DNA of 64,000 bases from Pelobates cultripes (Eukaryota > Chordata > Amphibia > Anura > Pelobatidae): the NCBI GenBank assembly GCA_933207985.1, contig OW240914.1:208339777-208403776 (forward strand). Reading direction: 5' to 3'. Within the stretch, counting starts at the first letter, position 1. Each line of letters begins with the position of its first letter. Positions 36,550-47,635 of this stretch are shown here, in pieces. The position numbers and the translations under genes were made by a program. The notes beneath the pieces were generated by a model. That model was not told the origin of the DNA. It saw only the letters and a program-made list of their open reading frames with translations, and did not search any database.

Positions 36550-39025
36550 TTTTTGTGTGTATGCAGTACACTATACAGTAGTCACTGAAACTGTTAGGGA
36601 GAACGCTCGCCTAAATATTAACTATTTACTGTGCAGCTGTGCCATAGCCATTCTATGTTTATGAAGGATTATTACTATTTCCACTGGAAATAGACTACAC
36701 ATGATGAAAATTATCCATGTAAGGATATGCACCATATTTGACGTATATTAAAATACAGCCCACTGTGGTATTGCTATGATTGCAAGGTTTAAAGGCAGCA
36801 AGTTGAAGGGTAAATACAGTATGACTTTTAGTTAATGTGCCAGGTGTGGAGTATATAAATATAGCTTTATCTAATACTCTGAATTCATTCAAATATTCAC
36901 CACAATTCCGTGATCGATGCACAAAGCACATTCTAAACACCCACGTCTAACAAAGGGAATCTGAATAGTGAATTCACTGAGCTCTACTCAATTAGTTTAG
37001 CGATTTAGGTAGTGTCCTAATGTCTTGGCTTTAACGAGAATCACAATGCATATGGTTTCCATGTCATTTAGTATAGTTAAAAATATCTTATTGCTCAACA
37101 CAATTCCCTGTGAAATGTGTGTATATTCATGTGAATATGGTTTCCATATGATTAAGTGCAGTTAAAAAATTTAATGCTATAGCTCACCTCCTCCCCTGTG
37201 AAATTTATTTATATGCATATACAATCATCATAATGACCATGTACAAAGCTTATTTATAGAACAAACTAATGTAAATCACAGTACAATAACATGTATTCAC
37301 TTTTAAATGTTTCTTTGTATGCTCTCCTACATGAAGTCGTTTTTGTATGTTTTCTCTTATGATGCACATTGCTATTTTTCTTGTTTATTCATCACACAAT
37401 GAAATATAGCTGCATTATTAAGAAGCTGAAATTGGATTCAGCTGGGGTCACTGGGGCTGAACACAGTTGCAAGCATGTGCCAGATTCATTCATCTGTGGG
37501 CAGTGCATAACTGTTCTGCGTTGGAGCACACTAAACTCCCTATGAAAACAGTGAGCATTCGTCTCCATCATTACTTGAGTGTAATATGAAGTTGAAAAGA
37601 CAGCAAGCTAAAAAATATAAAAAGTCATATATTTTGAAATGGTGTTATTTTTTTCAAACTAAATTTTGATTGCCCTAGGTTGCAGAGAAACAGTTATAAC
37701 GTTACAGGCTGGCGTATTTCACTTAAACAAGCTGTTTCCAAAAGCAGTTCACCAGTAAAAAATTTCAAAAAAGTCCAGTAATGGAAAGGCAGTTTTTAAT
37801 TTTTTTATTTTTCAGTGCTTCTCTACGAGAGGCATTGGATTGGTGGTTAGTTACAGTTGCCATAAATGCACTGTGCGTCCTCAGTACTTTTCTATGAGAA
37901 ACAGAAGTTTTGATGACTTCAGTGGAGAGAGTCGCTTTGCAGTGAGGAGTCTGTCCTAAGGTTGGAATAAAAGTCGTTTACATTTTTTTTTAAATCAAAT
38001 TAAAAAGACGAGTTGCTCAAAAAAGTTGCAAAAAGGAAACATATCTAATAAAAATATATATATATTTTTTTTTAAGTAGACTTTTCCTTAAAGGATAGAC
38101 TAATACAGTGGGAATATTCTTGCTCTTCTCCTAGACATGCTTTTATCAGAGCAACAAATTCATATCCTTCTGATATCATTTTGAAATGTCTAAATAAGAA
38201 TAACCAAAAATAAATAAATAAAGCACAGAGTTCTGCTTATTAAAATAATATACAGAAAGATAAAAATGTAAAACCAAAACAGCAGCACACACAAAATAAA
38301 ATAAAACATTAGCACATTATAAGAAGTACATGTCTGTATTTATTTAGTTCTATACTTGATTTATAAGAATTGGATCTATATTTCTGTATTTATATTTCTA
38401 CTGTGATTATGGATAAATAATATATACATTTTATTTTTCTTTAAATATACTGTAAGTTGTATTTTTTTTTTTTTAAGATGGCAATTTGCTCCTGCAAGAT
38501 CATTATACAGATATGTTTGACTAAAACACATTATAGAGATCATGTAGATATTACCTGGTTTTCAAATGATGTTATGTACTATTGAATATGTATATTGATA
38601 GGCCTACATTCTATTTCACAGTTCCTTTAAACATCAATGATATCTGGACTACACATATTTGGGGGAATAGTCTTCACTGTGCTCATCTTGGCAAAACAAG
38701 GCGAAATGCGTAGTAGAGTGAGTGCAGTTTTATTTGTGAAGTACATGACCAGAGCATTGTGAGTAAGCAATGTGGACTTTAGGTTTTCTTTCAAACAAAC
38801 CACACTCTGCCCAGGACAGAGGCTGTGAAGGATATGGAGAGACCATTGTAGATGGGTAACCTTATGTATTTTCCAGACCTGGCATTGACGTACTGAACGT
38901 TGCATGGAGGCTTTTGGCAAATAATCCTCACAATTTTATAGTATTCATGTTTTTAATTGTAGATTTATTTGTGCCATGTATTCATCCGCTTATAAAAATG
39001 TGGTTAATGACATTTACTGTCCACA
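36550..39025. other. No gene seen; AT-rich
   Basis: No supportable coding region. A roughly 87-bp imperfect tandem duplication lies at 37,048-37,220. At 38,689-38,710 a small stem followed by cgaaatgcg resembles the 3' half of a hammerhead motif but lacks the CUGANGA box. Confidence 0.45.
37048..37220. repeat. Imperfect tandem duplication, two copies of about 87 bp
   Basis: Both copies share atatggtttccat, then agttaaaaa, then ccctgtgaaat in the same order and spacing. Confidence 0.7.
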
Positions 39026-39029
39026 CAGG

Positions 39030-39480
39030 AAAAGTTGTGCCGAGCAGCAACCTACTGCACCGAAGGGTTGATGCTGAGCAGCAATTATGCAAATGGGAAC
39101 CTGGTAACTGACTTTGGGGTCAAAGGCCAGTTACAACCTACCAGATCTAGAGGAGGGGTATTTAGGCCCAGTTCTCATCCTGCTCAATGCCCCGTAGTGG
39201 TTTCCCTTGTGGATGTCCGAGAGCGCGTTATTTATTCTGGTAATTCTGGTTATTTGACTTTGTCATTGTTTTTGACCTCCCTGTTTTTTGGTATCCCTGA
39301 CTCCTGGCTTTTCCTTATCGTTGTGTCTCTTTCTGTATCCCTTGATCTCGGCTATTCCTGACTATTCTTTGGTACGTTAGTCTGGCCATTCTAAGGTCTG
39401 GTATACATTACCTATCAGTCCTCTGTGTTACACAATTCTACGTGCTGGATCATACTGTAATCCTGACAATTTGTTCCAAT
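39030..39480 (+). repeat. LTR-like interspersed repeat, copy 1
   Basis: This block shares its CT-rich right half with copies at 57,750-58,062 (plus) and 56,215-56,480 (minus): gtgtctctttctgtatccct here against gtgtctttctgtattccttt there, each followed by a cggccaytctaagg or ccggccactgtaag element. It ends near atcctgacaat. It is an amphibian interspersed repeat, probably LTR-derived. Confidence 0.5.
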
Positions 39481-42453
39481 AAAAAGGCAGTATTACACTA
39501 TGTGTTTGCCTATTGTGTTTTTATTTTATTTTATCTGGAACACAGGAAGCTGCCATCAATAGTGAGGCTATCTCAGGAGGTTTGAATACAGTATACATCT
39601 CTAATATTTCATAACATTCTTACAGTACCAAGTGACAGCTATAATAGCTATACTGACTCCATTGTGGGTATTGCGCCTAAAGACTTTGGTCAAAGATTGT
39701 ATTGCCATTCAAAGTTTTATGCATATTTAACTCACACTTGCTTATTTACTAGGTTCATATTTAGGCTGATTATTACATCAGATTTGATAAGAGTGCTGCC
39801 ATTTTAAAAAAGTTTATAAATATCAGAATTATACTTATTTGCAATGATTCACTCAATGGGATATACCACTTTTTATAACTTAGTACATTCCTACATTTTG
39901 CACCATTACACAGAGTTTTAACAAATGGTTAGCTATACATGCTAATGATGAGGAACTATAACTAGATGGTTGGGGTGTAGGCTGATTGCTGAAAAGGCAC
40001 CTACTGTTGGATCAATATTAGCTATGTAACTTTTCCTGCCAAAATGTAAAAAAATCTTCTTCCTACATAGAAGGGTACAGATACATGCTTAAAAATATTA
40101 TGTTAGTCAATGATGCTTTAGTTTGTTACAGGGGAGAAACACAAAACATTCATTATATAAACTGTAAAACAATGTGATATATTTGCTTTTTTTTATAACA
40201 TGCCAGAAACAATAGGTATTTAGTATTGCTGTTTTAAGACACTTAGACCATGAAGGGGGTAAACCTATGAATAGGAGTTGACACTGATGTATGAAACAGA
40301 TAAAATACTGCTCTCCTATGCTGTCATAGATATTTGATCATAACTATTATGTTCTTCACCTGCTCTTTTTCTATTTTCAATTTTTGGAACTTAACTTAAG
40401 ACCAGAATGCCTATGCACTGTCTCAGTAGAAAGGATTTTGCTCATTTCACAGACCCCTAAAAGCTTCCCCATACCCTTCACTGGCCTAAATCTTCTCCCT
40501 TACTATCAGTGCTTTCCTTTCACTCTGAGTTTCATGGTTCAGACAGGCATGCTCAGTGTGAGAGAGGCAGCTGCATGGCTTCCTGAACCAAATGGAAAAA
40601 GCTTCTTAGGAATAACCCAACACATTTTATTTACACTGAGTGTAAAATAGAGAGAGTTATCTAACTTTCAGAAATCAACCTGTATCTCCATGCAAAATAC
40701 TATAGAGCAGTCGTTTCAGGCAAAAAAATAGTTGAGGAGGTACTCCAGAGAGCTAATATCTGCTTCGATTTGTGCATACTTTTCCATGTGTTTGACTTTG
40801 TGTGTGCACTTGTATTCAATGTCTGTGATGTTATAACTGTGGTGTAGTTTGAGTGTCTACATATGTGTTTTGTGTGTGTGTATGTTTGTGTGAACATGCT
40901 GTACTTTGTGTCTCTTTGTAAGTGTGTGTATTATATGCACGTGTGTATATGCTTGTAAATGTGTGTGTGGGAGGCCTTACAGTAATGTGCATAATTTTGT
41001 CAGTCTATTTAGGGATTAGGAGCTGCTTGAGACCAAAACAGAGGCTTGAACAGGGTACACACTTTTTTTTAATGGCCATCAACTTAATATACTGTATATG
41101 TTTGTGTTATTATAACCATATTATTATAATCAAAATGGCATCTTTCATTACCTGATTTAATAATGTACACTTATTTTCGTTAGTGAGAAAATTATATTTC
41201 TCAGTTGTGTCTACAGGGATGTATGCACTATAAATTGTCAAAAATAGGAATGTGGATTTTAGCTCCCAGTTTATAAAAATGTAATATAGCTTCAGAATTG
41301 ATGTTATCAGTAACTGATCTTATCCTTCACGCTTCCTGTATTGATAATAAAAGGTATGTCTACCTTCCAGGCAAAACACTTTAATAAAATAATGTTTTGT
41401 GCCAGCTTTTCAGATATCCTTTAAAGTGTCTCCATTTGCACTCCCAGTAATATTTGCTTTCACCAGATCTTCAATGCTCCTGATTATAAAGGATATGCAA
41501 TTTCGTCAGACACCAAACAATGTTCAAAAAAATGCAGCATGCTGAACAGCAAGGCTATTATCTACAAAAATGTCTTTACATCTTGGCTGAATGCTGGATC
41601 CACAGCTGAAAATCTGATCTGTGAATGCTTGACTATTTAGTATTCCAAATGATCACTATCCCTTATTTGTTACTTTGATAGTCAAATGCACTTGTGATTC
41701 GTAATAAATGTGGAGCATATGTATTTTAAACAATTATAATTCAAAGCAGTTACATTATTTTACAGCTTTGCTGAAAAGTTGTCTTGCTGTGTCACAATAC
41801 ATATGAAGGCGATAAATGAATAAAAATGTTATATAAAAAAGAAGGCAAGCTGATTTTAGTAAATGGATAGATTTGTTTGCTATGACCCAGCATAAAAGCT
41901 TGGCAGAGTAATAATGGCTCAGTATATCAGTTGGTTTAACATGCTATTTTTATATTCATTTTTTAAATAACATTCGGTGGAGATATCTCAGTTTTTCTTT
42001 TTAGCCACAACAAAATAAAATGAATACATAGATATATACATTCATAAATATGTTTTTAAATATCAAAACTTTAATATCTAGTATCATGCAAGAGATTTTT
42101 CCATATGCGTTGATGTGATTTTTCTCATTTTTCACATTACCCAACAATGCTGTTTAGCACAGTATGAATTAAACAGCACATGATTAATTATGTAGGGTGG
42201 GCCTAAAATAAAGGCGTAGCAAGAGCCATACTGGCATTAAAACAGTACACCTTTGTGATATTTGGGGGTGGGGGGCGATTTGGTCCAGAAATACAGGAAC
42301 AAGCATTCTGTGACCTACATAAGTGCTAGCCATGCATCTGTGTCTCAATATAGTGCTTCAACTAATTCTGCATATATTTTTTTAATTAAAATAACTTGAT
42401 AGTGGAGTTGAAAGTAGATTATTTTGTGTGAGAATTGTTTGAGAAAACTTGAC

Positions 42454-42454
<1 letters not shown>
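39481..42454. other. No gene seen; AT-rich with a TG-rich tract
   Basis: No domain-bearing ORF. A degenerate TG-rich tract lies at about 40,790-40,975. Unresolved low-copy sequence is possible. Confidence 0.45.
40790..40975 (+). repeat. TG-rich low-complexity tract
   Basis: Degenerate tgtgtg on the plus strand; ORFs through it are compositional. Confidence 0.75.

Positions 42455-42496
<42 letters not shown>
42455..42496. repeat. (TA)n microsatellite
   Basis: Uninterrupted TA dinucleotides, directly left of a ribozyme-bearing hairpin element. Confidence 0.98.
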
Positions 42497-42499
<3 letters not shown>

Positions 42500-42641
42500 A
42501 AAAGCACTGTACCTTGCACTCAAACTCCATGTTCCCAAACCGGGTGCACTCCCAGGGCTCCAAATATCCAAATAACTGTGTCAAAGGTTGCACTCACGGA
42601 TTCTTTAAAACATAGCTTTTATTAAATACTCCTAAAAAATC

Positions 42642-42674
42642 AATGTTTCAGTCCTATTCAAGGACTTTCATCAG
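42642..42674 (-). ncRNA. Hammerhead ribozyme core, left arm
   Basis: This is the mirror of the right-arm motif on the minus strand: CTGATGA at 42,668-42,674, the same stem II, and GAAAC at 42,645-42,649, followed by ATTG instead of GTCA. It has the same caveats. Confidence 0.55.
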
Positions 42675-42685
42675 GATTATGAAAC

Positions 42686-42718
42686 CTGATGAAAGTCCTT
42701 GAATAGGACTGAAACGTC
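42686..42718 (+). ncRNA. Hammerhead ribozyme core, right arm
   Basis: CTGATGA at 42,686-42,692 is followed by one extra A, then a 6-bp stem II (agtcct/aggact with loop tgaat), then GAAA at 42,711-42,714, then CGTC. The ACGT after GAA is self-complementary, as in ribozymes with minimal stem III that fold as dimers. The extra A before stem II and the absence of a convincing stem I in cis make activity doubtful. Confidence 0.6.
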
Positions 42719-42784
42719 AATTTTTTAGGAGTATTTAATAAAAGCTATGTTTTAAAGAATCCGTGAGTGCAACCTTTGACACAG

Positions 42785-42886
<102 letters not shown>

Positions 42887-43059
42887 GGTTGGGGCAATCT
42901 TGGCCGTAATGAAAAAAGGTAACATAACATATTATAACCAATAAACATATACAAATGGACACCAATCGGTTGTGGTGTGCCGGAACCGACAAAGCAGTAG
43001 GTCTGTAATAAAAGTGGGCAAAAAGAAAAGTACCATACAAAATTTATTCACATAACAAA

Positions 43060-43445
43060 ACATTGTTTATTTGGACAAGTCATGAAAAGCTTGTCTTAAC
43101 CTGTAACTGGGTTTGGAATGTGAAGAGTATAGGCGGAGGGTTTCCAGCATCCCGTAGTCTTGATGATATGAGCTAGAATGTGGTTGGAGGAAGCTGCAGA
43201 TGCTGCCCTTATACAGAAGGAGTGTCCTGAAAAGAGGTTTGCCTTTTGGCCGAGCTTAGTTAATAGTAAGCGAAGTTAAAGCATGATGGAGCCGTGAAGT
43301 TCTAAAAATGGTTGGTTTGGTTGTTATGAGAAAGTGATGAAATATTATCCAGGACACCATTGTTTTGAGTAGGGAACAGAGTAATTTTAGGTTAAGGTGG
43401 CTAAAAGAAGTGTACCCCAAAATAGATTCCACAGCAAACATTACT
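43060..43445 (-). pseudogene. Tyrosine-recombinase C-terminal remnant (DIRS/Ngaro or Crypton-like)
   Basis: Minus-strand translation gives KLGQKANLF, then SGHSFCIRAAS (43,197-43,230), then IIKTTGCWKPSAYTLHI (43,118-43,165). This is the HxxR box followed by the catalytic-Tyr region of tyrosine recombinases in the usual spacing. A frameshift separates it from upstream codons at 43,256-43,441. These enzymes cut and rejoin DNA through the Tyr. No RT is visible nearby, so a Crypton-like element or a truncated DIRS/Ngaro are equally possible. Confidence 0.65.
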
Positions 43446-44039
43446 ATTCTAAGACAAAGTGGCCGGGTACTGGTAGGCTAGCTATATGCCAAGCAGCGAA
43501 GAATTATGCTATTGAGAACGTGACAGAGGAGTCCCTACTAATTGCCAAGTGGCATGAGAGGCGCTACCTATGAGTTGGCCCAAGGTAAAATATGAGGCCA
43601 CTGAAATGTTGTGGCGGGGTGTCTGTCTCTTGGTGATAACTAAAGCATAAGATAGAATAGGAGTGACATGGGAGGCCCTCTCTATGCGACTATGCGAGGC
43701 GGCTAACTATGATTTGGCCCGAGGGACGTATACCTCTGTGTATGAGGATGGGTGTTGGCCTTGCGGGACCACTAGTTTACGGATTAAGACCAGAAACAAA
43801 AACCTAGTTGGACAACCTAAATCCCAGAAAGCCAGTACCACTCTAAAATAGAAAATGTACAGGGTTATGACATCGTACCTGATAAAGTTTGAGTCAGGCT
43901 GATGCTAAGCGGAAAAAATATGAACAAGAGGGTGGCAGTAGATGACGTTCTGCGACCTATGGATAGGACGTGTCTGAGTATTCGTGTGTATAAGTATATT
44001 GCAGTGGGACAGAATTAAAATAAAGGAACCTACCAGCTA
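43446..44039. other. Flank of recombinase remnant with an internal duplication
   Basis: Two imperfect copies about 135 bp apart share gtgaca, then ggcg(g)ct and a tatgakttggccc element (near 43,520-43,590 and 43,660-43,725). No further protein was recognised. Confidence 0.4.
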
Positions 44040-44047
44040 TTGGTGAT

Positions 44048-44214
44048 TAGTGATGTCCCGAACGGTTCGCCGAACGGTTCCCCTGGTCTGGGAGGGAAGG
44101 TCTGCTGCTGATTGGCTGGAATGTGTCTGCTGACTGTGAGGTACAGGGTCAAAGTTTATGTTTATGTTCGCCATCCGTGGCGAACCGTTCGGCGAACCGT
44201 TCGGGACATCACTA
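44048..44214. mobile_element. hAT-type MITE with 33-bp perfect TIRs and 8-bp target duplication
   Basis: The element is 167 bp. Its first 33 bp (starting tagtgatgtcccgaac) are the exact reverse complement of its last 33 bp. It is flanked by the direct repeat ttggtgat at 44,040-44,047 and 44,215-44,222; eight bases is the hAT signature. A gaacggttc motif occurs twice in each TIR. No coding capacity. Identical TIRs suggest a fairly recent insertion. Confidence 0.9.
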
Positions 44215-44222
44215 TTGGTGAT

Positions 44223-45242
44223 CAGTGAGAATATGACAGAGGCAGATGACGGGTTTCGTGTTTGTAAAGCAACCGTCAGTATGACCAGGGCACTTAAGGA
44301 AAATGAAATGTAAATGCCCACAAAATAAGTTATAGTAGTAAAACCTAAAATAGCAATTTCACCACATTAATAACATAGTAAGGCAAAAATTCTGACAAAG
44401 CTATCACAAATCAAGTTATTTGAAGATCATAAGTTTAATTCCCATCATGAAACCTGTGGAAACAACATTATGACAACTGTTAGTTACATATAGATATATC
44501 AACCAGTCTAAATTACATACAAAACCTAATTTTAACTGTAATATAGTTTATTACCAATAGGGGGCATCTGACTAAACAACCAGGTCTAGCAGCTGAATTC
44601 GTGAACAGTCTCATAGCTATTAAAACTGCCGAACGGGGAGGATAACCCTGCATAGAATAATATTTTAACCTAATCGTTCGTATGAATTGCAAAATATGAA
44701 ACAAATTCGTATGAAATGACTTGATGAAACATACGAACGTACAGAGTAGAGAAATGAAACAAATGACTGAGTTCGTGCATTTAAAGCATGAAACTAACAC
44801 ATATGGCAAACTGTGCATAAAACCAACTGGTAAAAATTGAAATGAATGTGCCTGCAAATAGACAAATGTCTAGGTAAGGTAAAGAACAGAGAGTTTAACC
44901 GAACGCCCAAAGTAAACGAAAACCTTACCGTGAAAGCGTGTCACGTTGCCACCTTTGCTTTACGGTAAGTATGTGACTTACGGTTCTGGAATCACTAGCC
45001 ATGCCTAGACCGGGCTGCGAGGACACCGGAAGGGGCCGTGGGATAACGAGCAGTTTGGAAAGTGGTCAGGTAAGCGTAGAACCGGAGCCAGGACCAAGAG
45101 GGACAACAGGTAAGAAACAAGATGGTGACCTGAAACCGGAAGTAGTCCGCACACTCAACAGACAATCTACGATACGTTGGGAGTGGATTGTCAGCCCTTT
45201 TAAGGGGAAATCAAGCCCCTCCCACAACTACAGGCCAGGCCT

Positions 45243-45245
<3 letters not shown>
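44223..45245. other. Unassigned, possibly part of the recombinase element
   Basis: No domain-bearing ORF. Repeated ttcgtatga/catacgaacg motifs occur near 44,677-44,740. A GC-richer block at 44,920-45,240 has a plus-strand ORF of 103 codons without recognisable domains. Confidence 0.35.

Positions 45246-45287
<42 letters not shown>
45246..45287. repeat. (TA)n microsatellite
   Basis: Uninterrupted TA dinucleotides. Confidence 0.98.
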
Positions 45288-45291
<4 letters not shown>

Positions 45292-45499
45292 TTTTCCTAC
45301 TTTAATCTTTAGTTTCCTTTGTATATACATTTTAACACCGTGGGGATGAGTTAGTAATAATAAAAACTAATAGGAGAGTGTACCGGCAAATATTATAATA
45401 CTAAAAAAGAGAAAGCTACAATATTTAAAATATTTTAAATCATCTGAGAAAGATAAGGGAGGCATTAAATTGATATACATGACCTAAAAGTATGCAGTA

Positions 45500-47228
45500 A
45501 GACAAGGTGCTGCAGCAACTAAAGAAAGTTAATATAAACAAAGTTCCAGGGCCTGACGGTATCCATCCACAAGTACTTAAGGAACTAAGTGTAGAAATAA
45601 GTGAACCTCTGTTTTTAATCTTTCAAGATTCTTTTCTTTCAGGAAGTGTTCCGGAGGATTGGAGGAAGGCAAATGTGTTTCCTATATTCAAAAAGGGTTC
45701 AAAATCCTTGCCTGGAAATTATAGCCCTGTGAGCTTAACTTCTGTGGCTGGTAAAATATTTGAAAGGTTATTAAGGGATAATATTCAAGAATTCCTTGAG
45801 AAGAACATGGTTATCAGCAAAAATCAGCACAGTTTTATGAAGCACATGTCATGTCAAACTAACTTGATTGCGTGCCACGAAGAAGTAAGTAGAAGTATAG
45901 ATCAGGGTGTTGCAGTGGATGTGATCTATTTGGATTTTGCCAAGGCATTTGATACAGTTCCACACTATAGATAAGTGTTCAAACTCAAGGAAATCAGTCT
46001 AGATGAAAATGCTTGTTCTTGGGTAGAACATTAGCTTAAAAACAGAGTACAAAGAGTTGTCATTAATGGTAAATTTTCAAGCTGGAAAGAGGTGGCAAGT
46101 GGTGTCCCTCAGGGGTCTGTTCTGGGACCCTTCTATTTAGCATGTTTATAAACGATCTTGAAGACAGCATTGAAAATCATGTTTCAGTGTTTGCAGATGA
46201 CACAAAACTCTGTAAAATAATACAATGTGAGCCAGATATTACTTTGCTGCAGAGGGATTTAGATAGACTGGGGGACTGGGCACTCAAATGGCAGATGCAA
46301 TTTAATGTTGAAAAATGCAAAGTTATGCACTTCGGCGTAAAGAATATACAAGCGACGTATACCCTTAATGGAAGCGAATTAGGGATAACAACACACGAAA
46401 AGGACTTGGGAATTGTTATAGACAACAAACTATGCAACAATGTGCAATGTCAATCAGCAGTGGCCAAGGCCAGTAAGGTATTGTCATGCATGAAAAAGGG
46501 CATTCATTCTCAGGATGAGAATATCATTTTGCCTCTTTATAAATCACTGGTAAGACCACATATTGAATATGCTGTGCAATTTTGGGCACCTGTTCTAAAG
46601 AAGGATATTATGGCACTAGAAAAAGTGCAGAGGCGGGCTACAAAATTAATAAAAGGAATGGAACATATCAGCTATGAAGAAAGGTTAACAAATTTAAACC
46701 TATTTAGTTTAGAAAAACGTCGCCTGGGAGGGGATATGATAACATTATACAAATATATTTGGGGCAAATACAAAGCATTGTGTGGAAATCTATTCATAAA
46801 CCAGACTTTACATAGGACACAAGGTCATGCGTTTAGACTGGAAGAAAGAAGATTTCGTCTAAGGCAAAGGGAAGGTTTTTTTACTGTAAGAACAATCAGG
46901 ATGTGGAATTCTCTGCCTGAAGAAGTGGTTTTATCAGAGTCCATACAGATGTTCAAACAGCTACTAGATGCATACTTGCAAAAACAGAATATTCAAGGAT
47001 ATAATCTTTCAATGTAGGGTAATAACTGCTTGATCCCAGGATAAATCTGACTGCCATTCTGGGGTCAATAAGGAATTTTCTTCCTAGCATGTTGCAAAAT
47101 TGTGCTTCAAACTAGGGTTTTTTGCCTTCTTTTGGATCAACAGCAAAAAACAAATATGAGGAAGGCTGAACTTGATGGATGCAAGTCTCTTTTCAGCTAT
47201 ATAACTATGTAACTATGTAACTATGTAA
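45500..47228 (+). mobile_element. CR1-like LINE, 5'-truncated, with 3' UTR and tail
   Basis: The copy starts inside the RT domain and continues through the C-terminal region, the 3' UTR (ggctgaacttgatgga near 47,164) and a tail of about three actatgta units. Endonuclease and ORF1 are absent. Three further 3' ends in the window (31.97, 58.53 and, more diverged, 60.13 kb) belong to this group. Confidence 0.9.
45507..47017 (+). pseudogene. CR1-like LINE ORF2: reverse transcriptase
   Basis: RT motifs appear in order: KVPGPDGIHPQVLKEL at 45,540, VPEDWRKANVFPIFKKGS at 45,648, NYSPVSLTSVAGKIFERLL at 45,717, YLDFAKAFDTVPH at 45,927, SGVPQGSVLGP at 46,098 and FADDTKLC at 46,190, so the catalytic Asp pair is intact. 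The C-terminal domain runs to a stop at 47,017. The frame is broken by stops at about 45,972 and 46,031 and by a frameshift near 46,135. ORF2p reverse-transcribes LINE RNA onto nicked target DNA. Conservation suggests this is one of the younger LINE copies in the window, but it is 5'-truncated and immobile. Confidence 0.92.
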
Positions 47229-47459
47229 ACTAAAGGAATTCTCTTAAGTAATTTTGGTGGAAGAAGAGAGCAACAAAGCCAAAAAACCCACATGTTATGA
47301 AACATAAAGGAAATGGCAGGTGACAGAGGGGTAAACTTATCCACTGCTGTAACTACAGTAATTCTATGCTATACCATATAAATAAAACAATAAATGGAAT
47401 TTTTTTTGCCAATAGTTTTTGCCAATAGATGCATTGGGGCATATAGCAATGAGTGGTAA
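47229..47459. other. Short unassigned spacer
   Basis: No gene or repeat recognised between the CR1 tail and the DIRS-like repeat. Confidence 0.4.
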
Positions 47460-47635
47460 TACAATATTTTTCCTGGCTATCCATGACAGCATCACCTATC
47501 GGTTAATCTTCTTGCTCTTAGCTGATTATGTCAGGAATATCCAAATTAAAATTAAGGTAACTTTAAAAGGTATTCCCTCCCCTTTTACAGAAGTCTTGTT
47601 TTTGTCTTTTTCTCCAACTATTTAGGTAGGATGAA
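47460..47635. repeat. DIRS terminal-repeat-like fragment
   Basis: It resembles the DIRS terminal repeat at 22.7 kb: tttttcctggctat, then catgacagcatcacctatcgg here against ttttcctgactat and catggcagcatcacatttgg there. A gtcagga element and a ccctcccc tract follow at similar distances. No DIRS protein is adjacent, so it is probably an isolated or diverged terminal copy. Confidence 0.5.

Noticed and set aside
38675..38715. Hammerhead-like stem followed by cgaaatgcg
   Set aside because: No CUGANGA box and no stem I; at best the 3' half of a decayed terminal repeat.
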